A stretch of DNA of 64,000 bases from Bradyrhizobium quebecense (GTDB lineage Bacteria > Pseudomonadota > Alphaproteobacteria > Rhizobiales > Xanthobacteraceae), in contig NZ_CP088022.1 of NCBI RefSeq assembly GCF_013373795.3, positions 7,874,001 through 7,938,000 on the forward strand, written 5' to 3'. Positions 16,754 to 26,885 of the stretch are shown piece by piece. The stretch's first letter is position 1; every line of letters starts with the position of its first letter. The position numbers were made by a program, and so were the translations under genes. The notes under the pieces are model-generated. The model searched no databases, was not told the origin of the DNA, and worked only from the letters and a program-made list of their open reading frames with translations.

Positions 16754-18610
16754 ATGAGTGTAGCCGAACAGCTTGAGCCCCCTCGCGGCCCCCCCGAGCC
16801 GCCGCGTGATGCGTTGCTCGATGAGGAGGCCTTCATCGAGAGCCAGATCACCGAGCCGGCGAAGAGCCGTGCCCGCTTGCGGCCCCTGCTTGCGCTCGCG
16901 CCCTATGTGGCGCGCTACAAGGGACGGGCGATCCTCGCGCTGATCTCGTTGACGATCGCGGCGATCACCACGCTGATTGTGCCGGTCGCGGTGCGGCGGA
17001 TGATCGACCTCGGCTTCACGCCCGAAGGCATCGCGATGATCAACAGCTATTTCAGCGTGATGCTCGCGGTCGTCGCTGTGCTCGCCTGTGCCAGCGCCTC
17101 GCGCTACTACCTCGTGATGACGATCGGAGAGCGCATCGTCGCCGATCTCAGGGGCGACGTGTTCGCGCATCTGATCTCGCTGTCGCCCTCGTTCTTCGAT
17201 TCCGCACGGTCGGGCGAATTGGTGTCGCGGCTCACTGCCGACACCACGCAGATCAAGTCCGCGGTCGGTGCCTCGGTGTCGATCGCGCTGCGCAATGTGA
17301 TGCTGTTCTTCGGCGCCGCCGCGATGATGGTGATCACGAGCCCGCGGCTCTCGGGCTTCGTGCTGCTCGCGATTCCGATGATCGTGATTCCGCTGGTCGC
17401 GTTCGGTCGCTGGGTGCGGCGGCTGTCGCGCCACGCCCAGGACACGTTGGCCGATGCCAGCGCCTATGCGAGCGAGCTGGTCAATGCGATCCGCACCGTG
17501 CAGGCCTATACCGGCGAGCGGCTTGCCAAGGCGCGCTTTGCCCGCGAGGTCGAGCAGGCCTATGAGGCCGCGCGCAGCTCGACCAAGGCGCGCGCGGTGC
17601 TGACGCTGATCGTCATTTTCATCGTGTTCGCCAGCGTCGTCGTGATCCTCTGGGTCGGCTCGCACGACGTGCTGATCGGCGCCATCAGCCCCGGCCGGCT
17701 CGGCCAGTTCATTCTTTATACGGCCTTCGCCGCGAGCGGCCTCGGCCAGCTCAGCGAGGTCTGGGGCGAGGTCTCGGCCGCATCGGGCGCCGCCGAACGG
17801 CTGTTCGAGATTTTGCGCGTCAGGCCGCAGATCGCGGCTCCCGCTTCGCCGCGCGCACTGCCGCAGCCCGCGCGGGGCGATGTCGGCTTCGACAATGTCA
17901 GCTTCGCCTATCCGACTAGGCCGAACGCGCTGGCCGTCGACGGCGTATCGCTGGAGGTACGCTCCGGCGAGAAGGTCGCGATCGTCGGTCCGTCCGGCGC
18001 CGGCAAGAGCACATTGTTCCACCTGCTGCTGCGCTTCTACGATCCGAAATCAGGCATCATCTCGCTCGACGGCGTGCCGATCCGGCAGGCCGATCCGGCC
18101 GACGTGCGCGCGCGGATCGCGCTGGTGCCGCAGGATTCCGTGGTATTCGCCGCGAGCGCCCGCGACAACATCCGGTTCGGCCGGCCCGACGCCACCGACG
18201 CTGAGATCGAGCGCGCCGCCGAGCTCGCCCATGCCACCGAATTCCTGCGCCGGCTGCCCGACGGCTTCGACGCCCAGCTCGGCGAGCGCGGCGTGACGCT
18301 GTCCGGCGGCCAGCGCCAGCGCATCGCGATCGCGCGCGCGATCCTGCGCGATGCGCCGCTGCTGCTGCTCGACGAGGCGACCTCGGCGCTCGACGCCGAG
18401 AGCGAGACGTTGGTGCAGACCGCGCTGGAGGAATTGATGCGCCATCGCACCACGCTTGTGATCGCGCATCGCCTGGCGACCGTGCTGTCCTGCGACCGCA
18501 TCCTGGTGATGGACCAGGGCAGGATCGTCGAGCAGGGCACCCACGCCGAGCTGGTCGCCGCGGGCGGCCTCTATGCGCGGCTGGCGCGACTGCAGTTCGA
18601 GGGGATTTGA
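16754..18610 (+). CDS. MsbA-like ABC exporter (fused TMD-NBD)
   Basis: This gene codes for a 618-aa half-transporter. Residues ~40-330 hold six membrane helices of an exporter-type TMD, and residues ~370-610 the ATPase. The ATPase has Walker [10 protein letters not shown], signature LSGGQRQR, Walker [13 protein letters not shown] and the switch His in IAHRLAT. It should work as a homodimer in the inner membrane, exporting a lipid, peptide or drug; the substrate cannot be read from sequence. Its place next to rpmE is, from general knowledge, conserved in Rhizobiales. All catalytic motifs are intact. Confidence 0.93.
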   Translation: MSVAEQLEPPRGPPEPPRDALLDEEAFIESQITEPAKSRARLRPLLALAPYVARYKGRAILALISLTIAAITTLIVPVAVRRMIDLGFTPEGIAMINSYFSVMLAVVAVLACASASRYYLVMTIGERIVADLRGDVFAHLISLSPSFFDSARSGELVSRLTADTTQIKSAVGASVSIALRNVMLFFGAAAMMVITSPRLSGFVLLAIPMIVIPLVAFGRWVRRLSRHAQDTLADASAYASELVNAIRTVQAYTGERLAKARFAREVEQAYEAARSSTKARAVLTLIVIFIVFASVVVILWVGSHDVLIGAISPGRLGQFILYTAFAASGLGQLSEVWGEVSAASGAAERLFEILRVRPQIAAPASPRALPQPARGDVGFDNVSFAYPTRPNALAVDGVSLEVRSGEKVAIVGPSGAGKSTLFHLLLRFYDPKSGIISLDGVPIRQADPADVRARIALVPQDSVVFAASARDNIRFGRPDATDAEIERAAELAHATEFLRRLPDGFDAQLGERGVTLSGGQRQRIAIARAILRDAPLLLLDEATSALDAESETLVQTALEELMRHRTTLVIAHRLATVLSCDRILVMDQGRIVEQGTHAELVAAGGLYARLARLQFEGI

Positions 18611-18762
18611 ACGAATTGGGACCCTGTGCGCTCCGCCTATGCGATTCCTATGCGATCGAGCGCGTGCTCCCCTCGAAAACCTATTCCCGCGCAAGGATAG
18701 TCGCGCCGCGCCTGACCTCCTTCGACGGCCGAAGGGGCATCGGCGCGCGGGGTGTTCGACTG

Positions 18763-19155
18763 ATGCGCGAGGACGCGACCAAACCCGAGAGCAGGCTGCT
18801 CCGTGCCTGGCAGCTTGCCGTGCTGCGCTTCGCAGTGACGCTCGACGACGACGATCGGATGCAGGCGCTTAATGCGGCCGGCGAGGTCGATCGGCTGGGC
18901 GGCGCGGCCGATGACGCCTTCCACTTCTTCCGCCGGACGACCGCGGACCTGTGCGCGGCGATCTCCGGTCAGGGCGCGGATCAGGATGCCGTCATCCGGC
19001 GATTCCTGGTGCAAATCGACAATGTCAGGCTCAAGCGCGCGGTCGAAGCGGCGATCGCCAGGGACCGCACGCCGCCGAAACTCGTGGCGAGCCGCATCAA
19101 ACCCGGCAACGATCTTTGGCGGGGGCTGCCGTCGCGGCGTGCAACCGGAACGTAA
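18763..19155 (+). CDS. unknown soluble protein
   Basis: This is a predicted 130-aa protein, helical, without signal peptide or membrane segment. I do not recognise a family. A central stretch rich in Asp (TLDDDDRMQALNAAGEVDRLGG) is followed by basic C-terminal sequence. The ATG at 18763 starts the part with typical codon usage; the frame is open further upstream to 18607, directly after the ABC exporter, but that extension has atypical Arg/Cys-rich composition. It may be co-transcribed with the exporter. Confidence 0.55.
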   Translation: MREDATKPESRLLRAWQLAVLRFAVTLDDDDRMQALNAAGEVDRLGGAADDAFHFFRRTTADLCAAISGQGADQDAVIRRFLVQIDNVRLKRAVEAAIARDRTPPKLVASRIKPGNDLWRGLPSRRATGT

Positions 19156-19309
19156 CGAGGGGCTCTCTGCAATCGCCATCACGGCGCGGCGGATATTCCG
19201 TCAGAACATGTCGCCACGACCCCTTGCCGGGTTGCTGCGATGAGTGCGATGCGCTTCTCTGTGCTCGAAAAGAGATCGGCCGGTGTCGGACAATGCGGGG
19301 AGTGGCGAG

Positions 19310-20800
19310 ATGGGTGGTTTGGTGATCAGCGGCGGCCGGGTGGTGGATCCGGCCAGCGGGATGGACGCGATCGGCGACGTCGCCGTCGTCGACGGCAAGA
19401 TCGCCGCGGTCGGCACGGGGCTCGGCGGCGCGGAGCGGCAGATCGACGCCACCGGCCTCGTGGTGGCGCCCGGCTTCATCGACCTGCACGCGCATGGCCA
19501 GACCATTCCGGCCGATCGCATGCAGGCGTTCGATGGGGTGACGACATCGCTCGATCTCGAGGCCGGCGTGCTGCCGGTGGCATCCTGGTACAAACGCCAG
19601 GCCGAGAAGGGGCGGGTGCTGAACTACGGCGCGGCTGCCAACTGGGCGTTCGCGCGGATCGGCGCGATGACCGGCTCGAATGCGGAAAGCTCGCTGGAAT
19701 CATTCGGCGCAGCGATGCGCGATCGCCGCTGGATCGAGAACGTGGCGACTGAGAGCGAGGTCGGCGGCATCCTCGCGCGCCTTGCCAACGGACTGAATGA
19801 GGGCGGCATCGGCATCGGCATTCTCAACGCCTATGCGCCGGGCGCGGGCGTGCAGGAACTGACCGCGGTGTGCCAGCTCGCCGCTGATCATGCGGTGCCG
19901 ACCTTCACCCACGTCGCCTACATGTCCCGCATCGATCCCGAGAGCGCGGCCGAGGCCTATATCCGCCTGATCGGCTATGCCGGCGCCACCGGCGCGCACA
20001 TGCACATCTGCCATTTCAACTCGTCGAGCAAGACGGATATCGAGCGCTGCGTTGCGCTGATCGCCAAGGCGCAGGCGCAGGGCCTGCCGATCACGGTGGA
20101 GGCCTATCCCTACGGCACCGGCTCGACCGTGCTGGCGGCGACCTTCTTCAGCGATCCCAAATTCGAGGAGCGCAACGGCCTCGGCTACGATTCGGTGCAG
20201 CGCGTGACCGACGGTCACCGCTTCGGCAGCCGCGAGGAGCTGCTGGCGGCGCAGGCCGCGGAACCCTCGACGCTGGTGCTGTGGCATGTGCTCGATATCG
20301 AGAACAACGCGCATCATCGCGATCTGCTCGACATGGCGGTGCTGTATCCGGGCGGTGCGATCGCGTCCGACGCGATGCCGTGGACGTTGTCGGACGGTCG
20401 CCCCTACACCGGCGACGCTTGGCCGCTGCCTGATGATGCCACCTCGCATCCGCGTTCGGCCGGCTGCTTCACCCGCTTCATCCGCGAATGGGTGCGCGAG
20501 CGCCGGAAGGTGTCGCTGCTGGAGGGCATCCGCAAATGCGCGCTGATTCCGGCCGAGATTCTGTCCGCGAGCACGCCGGCGATGCGCGCCAAGGGCAGGT
20601 TGCAGGTCGGCGCCGATGCCGACGTCGTGGCGTTCGACTTCGAGACGCTCAGCGACCGCGCGACCTTCTCCGCGATGAACCGCCCGGCGGAAGGTGTGCG
20701 GCATCTCGTGGTCAGCGGCCAGCCGCTGATCAATGATGGCGTGCTCGATGTCGCGGCACGGCCCGGCCGGCCGGTGCGCCGGCCCGTCACCGGGGGCTGA
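19310..20800 (+). CDS. amidohydrolase of the N-acyl-D-amino-acid deacylase type
   Basis: This gene codes for a 496-aa metal-dependent hydrolase. The N-terminal beta-sandwich strand (LVISGGRVVDPASG) leads to VVAPGFIDLHAHGQ with the HxH metal ligands His60 and His62. Further candidate ligands lie in FTHVAYMS and HMHICHF, and SDAMPW supplies an Asp near residue 355. The C-terminus returns to the sandwich (GRLQVGADADVVAFD). Family members remove acyl groups from D-amino acids or open cyclic imides; the substrate here is unknown. The ATG at 19310 has GGGGAG upstream; a GTG at 19283 would add nine residues. The next gene starts one base after the stop, so the two are translationally linked. Confidence 0.85.
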   Translation: MGGLVISGGRVVDPASGMDAIGDVAVVDGKIAAVGTGLGGAERQIDATGLVVAPGFIDLHAHGQTIPADRMQAFDGVTTSLDLEAGVLPVASWYKRQAEKGRVLNYGAAANWAFARIGAMTGSNAESSLESFGAAMRDRRWIENVATESEVGGILARLANGLNEGGIGIGILNAYAPGAGVQELTAVCQLAADHAVPTFTHVAYMSRIDPESAAEAYIRLIGYAGATGAHMHICHFNSSSKTDIERCVALIAKAQAQGLPITVEAYPYGTGSTVLAATFFSDPKFEERNGLGYDSVQRVTDGHRFGSREELLAAQAAEPSTLVLWHVLDIENNAHHRDLLDMAVLYPGGAIASDAMPWTLSDGRPYTGDAWPLPDDATSHPRSAGCFTRFIREWVRERRKVSLLEGIRKCALIPAEILSASTPAMRAKGRLQVGADADVVAFDFETLSDRATFSAMNRPAEGVRHLVVSGQPLINDGVLDVAARPGRPVRRPVTGG

Positions 20801-20801
20801 G

Positions 20802-21731
20802 GTGCCGGTCCCGATCCTGCTGGTCGCGGGTTTTCTCGGGGCGGGAAAGACCACGGTCGTCAACCATCTGCTGGCGCATGCGCAAGGCCGGCGCATCGCC
20901 GCCGTGGTCAACGATTTCGGCGCGATCAATATCGACGCGGAGCTGATCGCCGGCGCCAGCGATGGCGTGGTCAGCCTGAGCAATGGCTGCATCTGTTGCA
21001 CACTTGAGGGCGATCTGCTGCGCACGCTCGCAACCTTGCTGCGGCGCGATCCGCGTCCCGAATTCATCGTGATCGAGACCAGCGGAATCGCCGATCCCGC
21101 CGACATCGTGCGCAACCTGATGGACCCGGTGATCTGGAAGGAGGCGCCGCTCGAGACCGTGCTGTGCGTGGTCGACGCGACGCAGCCGGTGGCCGCGCTG
21201 GACGATGCGCTGCTGCGCTCGCAGTTGCGGGCGGCCGATGTGGTGGCGCTGAGCAAGGTCGATCTGGCCGATGCAGCCGCGTGCGCCGTGATCCGCGATG
21301 CGGTGCGGGCAGTGCGTCCGGCGGCCGTGGTCGTCGATGCGCTGCATGGCGAGGTGCCGGCAGCGCTGTTGTTTCCCGCGGACCTCGATCAGTTGCCAGC
21401 GCCGCGCGAGACCGCGCCGCGACGGCCGGTAGCGGACCGGTTCGAGACGCTGAGCTGGACATCGGAGCGGCCGGTGCGGTTGCCGCGCTTGCAGCAGGCA
21501 ATCGGTAAACTGGCGCCGAAGCTGGCGCGGGCGAAGGGATTGTTCGAGACGGTGGAGCAGCCCGGACGGCTGACGGTGTTTCAACTCGCCGGCGGCCGCG
21601 CGACATTGGCCGCGGGCGGCGTGCCGGCACCCGGCGTGCCACGCACGCGAATCGTGTTCATCGCCGAGATGGGCGCTCTGTCGCGGGCCGAGATCGATGA
21701 GGTGATGCAGGGATGTGTCGAAGCAGGGTGA
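20802..21731 (+). CDS. CobW/COG0523-family G3E GTPase
   Basis: This gene codes for a 309-aa P-loop GTPase. The P-loop GFLGAGKTT (10-18), the metal-binding GCICC motif (Cys63, 65, 66), ETSGIADP (Walker B/switch region) and SKVD (guanine specificity) define the G3E/CobW family of metallochaperones. The C-terminal CobW-C domain is present. The start is GTG at 20802, just past the amidohydrolase stop. The partner metal may be cobalt (cobalamin) or zinc. The cobalamin riboswitch that begins ~240 bp downstream, in front of a TonB receptor, makes cobalt attractive, but the gene itself is not behind the riboswitch. Confidence 0.9.
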   Translation: MPVPILLVAGFLGAGKTTVVNHLLAHAQGRRIAAVVNDFGAINIDAELIAGASDGVVSLSNGCICCTLEGDLLRTLATLLRRDPRPEFIVIETSGIADPADIVRNLMDPVIWKEAPLETVLCVVDATQPVAALDDALLRSQLRAADVVALSKVDLADAAACAVIRDAVRAVRPAAVVVDALHGEVPAALLFPADLDQLPAPRETAPRRPVADRFETLSWTSERPVRLPRLQQAIGKLAPKLARAKGLFETVEQPGRLTVFQLAGGRATLAAGGVPAPGVPRTRIVFIAEMGALSRAEIDEVMQGCVEAG

Positions 21732-21746
21732 TGCGAAGCCAGTTTC

Positions 21747-21848
21747 CCGTCACCCTGAGGAGCGCGAAGCGCGTCTCGAAGGGTCGACGGCCGTCAGCGT
21801 GGCCGTGCATCCTTCGAGGCTCGCTCCGCTCGCACCACAGGATGACGG
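21747..21848. repeat. inverted intergenic repeat, second family
   Basis: The left arm starts cccgtcaccctgaggagcgc and the right arm ends cgcaccacaggatgacgg. They are complementary with mismatches across ~37 bp, with internal hairpins (gcgcgaagcgcg). This type (ending gatgacgg) is recognisable as a common rhizobial intergenic repeat. It lies between the CobW gene and the riboswitch. Confidence 0.65.
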
Positions 21849-21973
21849 AATAGAGAATCCTCGCGTCGGCCCGCGCTGTCGCTGTGTCATCGCAGCAGCA
21901 TCATCCCGCAAAGCATGTGTGCGACAATCGCATCGAATTGACAGCCTATCCCGCACCACCTATCGTTTCTGCC

Positions 21974-22140
21974 GACGGTTCCCTTCGGGGATCAAAAGGG
22001 AATGCGGTGCGAGGGTAACCCCAATGCCGCAGCTGTCCCCGCAACTGTAAACGGCGAGCCTTTCGTCAATTTGCCACTGGGCTATCAAGCCCGGGAAGGC
22101 GTCGACAGGCGATGACCCGTGAGCCAGGAGACCTGCCGTC
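21974..22140 (+). ncRNA. cobalamin (AdoCbl) riboswitch
   Basis: The canonical blocks appear in order: a ggttcc...aaaagggaa arm, gcggtgcgagg, gccgcagctgtccccgcaactgta, then gccactggg...cccgggaaggc and the distal gatgacccgtgagccaggagacctgcc element, which is the B12-box region. The spacing matches the class. It ends ~120 nt before the ATG of the TonB receptor, so cobalamin should repress that gene, and probably the PepSY gene behind it. Confidence 0.93.
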
Positions 22141-22260
22141 AGTCGTGGTCACACGCGAGCACATCGGGCGGGGGCGTCCTGGTGGGATCGGAGCACTGCC
22201 TTTGGGGCAATGCGCCAGTCCGCGTTCGCGGTGACGTGCCACGTTACCGCGAGTCCTTTC

Positions 22261-24543
22261 ATGTCTCCGTCCTCTCCCGCCGCGCGCCGTTGGCGCCTCG
22301 GTCTCGTTTGCTCCCTGTCATCGCTGCTGCTGCCGGCTGAAGGTTCGGCACAAACGTCTCCACCCACGACGCTCGATCCGATCGAGGTCGCACCCTCGAC
22401 ATCCGCAGAGCCCAAGCCCGCGGCGCGAAGCCGCAACTCGGCGACGTCGTCGCGGCCGCGCGCCAGACCTGCAACGGCTGCGGCAACCGCTGGCGCGCCG
22501 CGCCCCGCGGCGTCGGGCGCATCGGGATCGGCATCGCCGACGCTCAACGCCACCATACAGGGAGGCACCGGCAGTCGCCTCAATCTGACGCCGCTGCAGA
22601 CGCCGGCCAGCGTCGAGATCATCACGGCGCAGACCATCGCCGAACGCGGCCAGCACAATGTGCTTGATGCCGTCACGCAGAATGCGGCCGGGTTCATCGC
22701 AACGCCGGCGCCCGGCAATGGCGGCCTGTCGTTCAGCACCCGCGGCTTTGCCGGCAGCAACTCGGTGATGACGCTGTATGACGGCACGCGCTTCTATATC
22801 GGCTCCGGCACCCTGACGTTCCCCTACGACACCTGGTCGACCCAACGCGTTGAAGTGCTGCGCGGTCCGGCCTCGGTGCTGTACGGCGAGGGCGCGATCG
22901 GCGGTGTCATCAACGTCGTTCCGAAAAAGCCGCAGGGCACGCCCTACAACGAGGCCGAGGTCTCGCTCGACAGCAACATGACGCGACGGCTGTCGGTGGA
23001 CAGCACCGGTCCGATCAATCCCAATGTGTCCTACCGCATCAACGCCACGGGCAACATGTCGGACGGCTGGGTCGATCGCGACAAGACATCGAATGCGGTG
23101 GTCTCCGCCGCCGTGCGGGTGCAGGCGTCGGACAATCTCGCCTTCACGCTCTCGGAAGATTACGGCGACCGCAGCCCGTCGCGCTATTTCGGCACGCCGC
23201 TGATCAACGGCTCGATCCAGGACGCGCTGCGCTTCAAGAACTACAACGCATTGGACAGCGCGATCCGCTACCAGGACAGCTGGACCCAGTTCAAGACCGA
23301 GTGGGGCGTCGCCGACGGCATCAAGATCAACAATACGCTGTATTACCTGACCAGCGAGCGGCACTGGCGCGATATCGAAAACTACACCTTCAATCCGAAG
23401 ACCCAGCTGATCGACCGCTCCAGCTACATCGAGATCTTCCACGACCAGAAGCAACTCGGCAACCGGATGGATGCGACCTTCAGCGGTCACGTCTTCGGAC
23501 TTGCAAACCAGTTTGTCGCCGGATTCGACGTCAACCGGATCGACTTCACCCACACCAACAATTCGCCCTATGGCGGCGCGTCGACGGTCAATCCTTACGT
23601 GTTCGATCCCGGATCGTTCTTCGCGACGACCACGGCGACGACGCCGGGCTTCAACGCGATCGTCAATCAATACGCGCTGTTCGCCGAAGATCGCCTGTCG
23701 CTGACCGATCAATTGTCGCTCGTCACCGGCGTCCGGTACGATCGTCCCGAGGTCGATCGCACCGACTACAAGACGCCGGCGAACAGTTTTGAAACCACGC
23801 TGTCGGGCACCAGCTGGCGAACCGGGTTGGTGTACGAGCCGATCAAGGACCTCGCGTTCTATGGTCAGTACGCGGTCGGCGTCGATCCGGTCAGCAACCT
23901 GATCTCGCTGTCGACCTCGCAGAAAACCTTCCAACTCGCGACCGGCAAGCAGACCGAAATCGGCGTCAAGCAGTCGTTCTGGGGCAGCCGCGGCGAGTGG
24001 ACGCTGGCTGCTTACGAGATCGTCAAGACCGGCCTGACCATTCCCGATCCCAGCAATCCAACCGCCGGCCTTGCACTGCAAATCGGCCAGCAATCATCCC
24101 GCGGGGTCGAAGGAACGATCGGGCTCGCGCTGAACGACGGCTGGCGCGTCGACGCTAATCTTGCGCTGCTGCGCGCCCGATACGATAACAACAGCCAAGT
24201 GGTCGGCGGAAAGGTCGTCAGCTACAATGGCAATGTTCCGGTCAACGTGCCGCAGCAGGTCTCGAACGTCTGGCTGACCTGGGACTTCGCGCCCAACTGG
24301 TCGGTCTACGGCGGCGTGCAGATCGTCGGTGCGATGTACTCCGATCTCGCCAACACGCAATTGCGGCCGGGCTACAATGTGGTCAATGGCGGCATCAGGT
24401 GGAAGCCGGATGATCGCACCACGGTCGCGTTCCGCGTCTACAATCTGTTCGACAAGGTCTACGCGGTGACCTCGAACGGGACGGGGCAGTGGCTGCTCGG
24501 CATGCCGCGCACCGCCGAATTGTCCGTCAACGTGAAGTTCTGA
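22261..24543 (+). CDS. TonB-dependent outer-membrane receptor under B12 control
   Basis: This gene codes for a 760-aa receptor. A signal peptide (cleavage near Ala30) is followed by an Ala/Pro/Ser-rich stretch (about 45-98), a plug domain (TPASVEIITAQTIAERG...LYGEGAIGGVINVVPKKP) and a 22-strand barrel ending in Phe. The candidate TonB box is LDPIEVAP at 38-45. Sequence style is that of siderophore-type receptors, but the riboswitch argues for import of cobalamin, a corrinoid or cobalt chelate. No N-terminal STN signalling domain is present in the receptor itself; an STN domain occurs as a separate protein two genes downstream. The ATG at 22261 gives a proper signal peptide. Confidence 0.92.
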   Translation: MSPSSPAARRWRLGLVCSLSSLLLPAEGSAQTSPPTTLDPIEVAPSTSAEPKPAARSRNSATSSRPRARPATAAATAGAPRPAASGASGSASPTLNATIQGGTGSRLNLTPLQTPASVEIITAQTIAERGQHNVLDAVTQNAAGFIATPAPGNGGLSFSTRGFAGSNSVMTLYDGTRFYIGSGTLTFPYDTWSTQRVEVLRGPASVLYGEGAIGGVINVVPKKPQGTPYNEAEVSLDSNMTRRLSVDSTGPINPNVSYRINATGNMSDGWVDRDKTSNAVVSAAVRVQASDNLAFTLSEDYGDRSPSRYFGTPLINGSIQDALRFKNYNALDSAIRYQDSWTQFKTEWGVADGIKINNTLYYLTSERHWRDIENYTFNPKTQLIDRSSYIEIFHDQKQLGNRMDATFSGHVFGLANQFVAGFDVNRIDFTHTNNSPYGGASTVNPYVFDPGSFFATTTATTPGFNAIVNQYALFAEDRLSLTDQLSLVTGVRYDRPEVDRTDYKTPANSFETTLSGTSWRTGLVYEPIKDLAFYGQYAVGVDPVSNLISLSTSQKTFQLATGKQTEIGVKQSFWGSRGEWTLAAYEIVKTGLTIPDPSNPTAGLALQIGQQSSRGVEGTIGLALNDGWRVDANLALLRARYDNNSQVVGGKVVSYNGNVPVNVPQQVSNVWLTWDFAPNWSVYGGVQIVGAMYSDLANTQLRPGYNVVNGGIRWKPDDRTTVAFRVYNLFDKVYAVTSNGTGQWLLGMPRTAELSVNVKF

Positions 24544-24545
24544 CC

Positions 24546-26030
24546 ATGCGCAACGCTCTGATCCGGCGAGCGCGTCGATGGCTTTATGTCGTCCATCGCT
24601 GGATCGGCATTGCGACGTGTCTCTTCTTCGCGATGTGGTTCATCTCCGGCCTCGTCATGATGTCCGTGGCGTTTCCGCGCCTCACTGACGACGAGCGCCT
24701 GTCCGCGCTCCCTGGCATCGTTTGGAGCAAGGTACAGATCGCACCTGATCGTGCGATGGCGATCGCGGGCACGGAACATTATCCACGCGATCTCCGGCTC
24801 TCGATGCTGGACGACGTTCCGGTCTATCGCGTGACCGAATGGAAGGGGGCCGCCGTCACCATTTCGGCGATCGACGGCAGCGTCATCGACCGGGTCACGC
24901 CGGACCAGGCGCTTGCTGTTGCCCGGCATCACCCGCGTGCCGTGCAGCCGCAACTGCTCGATACCGTGACGCGCGATCAATGGACGGTCACCGCGCGCTT
25001 CGATCCGCTGCGGCCGCTCTATCTGATCGGCCTCGGCGACGCCGATGGCACCGAACTTTATGTCTCGTCGCGCAGCGGCGAGATCGCCCTCGACACCACG
25101 CGGCGAGAGCGCGTCTGGAACTGGCTCGGCTCGATCCCGCACTGGATCTATCCGACCGTGTTGCGCAAGGACGGGCCGTTGTGGCGGGACGTGGTGCTGT
25201 GGATATCGGGCATCTGCCTCGTCGTCGCCGTCACCGGATTCTGGATCGGCATTCTGCGCCTGCGGCTGACGCGCCGTTACGCAGATGGCGCCGTCTCGCC
25301 CTATCGCGGCTGGATGGCCTGGCATCATATTGCCGGCCTCGTCGGCGGCATCTTCGTCTTCACCTGGATGTTCAGTGGCTGGTTGTCGCTCAATCCCGGC
25401 GGCGCGTTCTCCGGCCGCGGCCCCACGCGCGGGATCGCGGTCGGCTACGGCGGCCATGATGCACCCGATATCGTTGCCGGCTTGCAGTCGCCGCCGCAGG
25501 TATCGGCGGTGGAGGCGCGCTTCGTCTGGATCGGCGGACGCCGGCTGATGGTGCTCGACGACAGTAGCGGCCGTCGCAGCCTCGCGGATCCCGTGACCGG
25601 CGCGCCCGTGACGCTCTCGCAGGACGAGATCGTCGCGGCTGCCCGGCGCGCGATGCCGGGAGCTGCGATGATATCGGCGCGGCAGCTCGATGAACCGGAC
25701 GCCTACTGGTACACGCTGCACCAAGCGCGCGAGCTTCCCGTTCTGCGGATCGGCTTCGACGATCCCGCCCACACCTGGCTGCACATCTCTCCGGTCACCG
25801 CCGAGATCCTCGACCGCAGCGACGGCAGCCGCCGGTCCTATCGCTGGCTGTTCAATGCGCTGCACAGCCTGGATTTTTCCGTTCTGCTGCGCGTCTGGCC
25901 GGCGCGCGATGTCGTGGTCTGGCTGCTGTCGGCGGTCGGCACGATCGTCTCGATCAGCGGTATCGTGATCGGCTTGCGCCGGCTGCGACGGCGCAAGGTG
26001 CGGCCGGCGCGAGGTCTCCGCCCTTGTTAG
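24546..26030 (+). CDS. PepSY-associated transmembrane protein
   Basis: This gene codes for a 494-aa inner-membrane protein with the PepSY_TM layout. The first helix follows the basic start (WLYVVHRWIGIATCLFFAMWFISGLVMM), periplasmic PepSY-like segments follow, two middle helices lie around residues 215-235 and 260-285, and a terminal helix lies near 465-485. Conserved His residues in helices (VHRWIG, AWHHIAG, NALHSLDF) fit haem or metal-reductase roles. Such genes usually follow TonB receptors and reduce or release the imported metal complex. The ATG lies 2 bp after the receptor stop, so the pair forms one operon behind the riboswitch. Confidence 0.88.
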   Translation: MRNALIRRARRWLYVVHRWIGIATCLFFAMWFISGLVMMSVAFPRLTDDERLSALPGIVWSKVQIAPDRAMAIAGTEHYPRDLRLSMLDDVPVYRVTEWKGAAVTISAIDGSVIDRVTPDQALAVARHHPRAVQPQLLDTVTRDQWTVTARFDPLRPLYLIGLGDADGTELYVSSRSGEIALDTTRRERVWNWLGSIPHWIYPTVLRKDGPLWRDVVLWISGICLVVAVTGFWIGILRLRLTRRYADGAVSPYRGWMAWHHIAGLVGGIFVFTWMFSGWLSLNPGGAFSGRGPTRGIAVGYGGHDAPDIVAGLQSPPQVSAVEARFVWIGGRRLMVLDDSSGRRSLADPVTGAPVTLSQDEIVAAARRAMPGAAMISARQLDEPDAYWYTLHQARELPVLRIGFDDPAHTWLHISPVTAEILDRSDGSRRSYRWLFNALHSLDFSVLLRVWPARDVVVWLLSAVGTIVSISGIVIGLRRLRRRKVRPARGLRPC

Positions 26031-26077
26031 CAGATTGTCACAATCTGTTTCTATGTTGCGCCTGCCGCGGGGTTTGA

Positions 26078-26116
26078 CGAACAGCTCTATCGATCACCGA
26101 TAGATCGTGCTGTTCG
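26078..26116. promoter_or_regulatory. compound dyad before the signalling unit
   Basis: cgaacagc (26078-26085) pairs with gctgttcg (26109-26116), and inside it tctatcg (26086-26092) pairs with cgataga (26098-26104). The result is a 15-bp two-part inverted repeat with a small internal bulge. There is no T-tract. It lies 48 bp after the PepSY stop and ~45-80 bp before the STN gene. It is either a Rho-assisted terminator of the receptor operon or an operator for the next unit. Confidence 0.5.
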
Positions 26117-26159
26117 GCTGGGCTTGAGGATCAAGGCGGCGCCTCATGCACTTTGTTCA

Positions 26160-26885
26160 ATGGGTCGGAAGATCGGGCTGCGCTCGAAGCATGATCGGAT
26201 GTGGCAGCGCTTTCTTGGCCTGGTCATAGGCACTCTCGTTGCCGGGAATATCCAGACGGTAACGATGGCCGCAAGCCTTGAATCAGTTCGGACGCCGGCA
26301 ACGGTCGACTTCGATATTGGCAGCCAGCCTCTGGTCTCCGCGCTCGATGCTTACAGCGCGGCCACCGGTCTTCAGGTCGTTTACGACGCCACCCTGGCCG
26401 GGGCACGCCGCGCGCAGGCCGTCAAGGGATCGATGACGCCCGACATGGCGTTGCAGCTCCTGCTCGAAGGAACCGGTCTGGTCGCGGTCTATGCCGCGGC
26501 GAACGCCTTCACGATTGTGCCTGCGGCCACCGCGTCGCAGACGGCGTCGATACGTGGCTTCATGCCATATCTTGCGTCCGTCCAGAGCAGCATTGAGGAA
26601 GGATTCTGCCGGTCAGCGCTGACCGCGCCGGGCGGCTATCGGATCAAGTTCAAGTTCTGGATCGGGCATGCCGGCGAGGTGCTGCAGCCCCAGCTGCTCG
26701 GCTCGACCGATGACAGCGCGCGTGACCAGGCGATCGCCGCCCTGTTGCGTGCTGTCGTCATCGGCCGACCGCCGCCGCCGGACATGCCGCAGCCCGTCAT
26801 GATGGCGGTTTCGCCGCGGCCGCCTTCCGAGACCGGCGACTGTGCCGCGCGTGACCCGAGGCGCCCGGGACTGGTCGCGCGATGA
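26160..26885 (+). CDS. STN-domain + TonB-C-like signalling protein
   Basis: This gene codes for a 241-aa exported or membrane-anchored protein. A hydrophobic segment (about 18-38) is followed by an STN domain (50-122: FDIGSQPLVSALDAYSAATGLQVVYD...AVKGSMTPDMALQLLLEGTGL). The second domain (about 135-217: PYLASVQSSIEEGF...YRIKFKFWIGHAGEVLQPQLLGSTDDSARDQA) has the pattern of a TonB C-terminal domain. STN domains normally sit at the N-terminus of signalling TonB receptors and touch FecR; here one stands alone, fused to a TonB-like domain. The gene overlaps the sigma-factor ATG by four bases. The start is uncertain: ATG 26160, ATG 26199 or TTG 26124; none has a strong ribosome-binding site. Confidence 0.78.
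   Translation: MGRKIGLRSKHDRMWQRFLGLVIGTLVAGNIQTVTMAASLESVRTPATVDFDIGSQPLVSALDAYSAATGLQVVYDATLAGARRAQAVKGSMTPDMALQLLLEGTGLVAVYAAANAFTIVPAATASQTASIRGFMPYLASVQSSIEEGFCRSALTAPGGYRIKFKFWIGHAGEVLQPQLLGSTDDSARDQAIAALLRAVVIGRPPPPDMPQPVMMAVSPRPPSETGDCAARDPRRPGLVAR

Noticed and set aside
18607..18762. Upstream extension of the unknown gene to 18607
   Set aside because: It is open but Cys/Arg-rich and unlike the downstream part; the ATG at 18763 is preferred.
20733..20801. Longer start for the CobW-type GTPase inside the amidohydrolase gene
   Set aside because: It would add Arg/Pro-rich residues before a P-loop that normally begins within the first ~10 residues; the GTG at 20802 fits the family.
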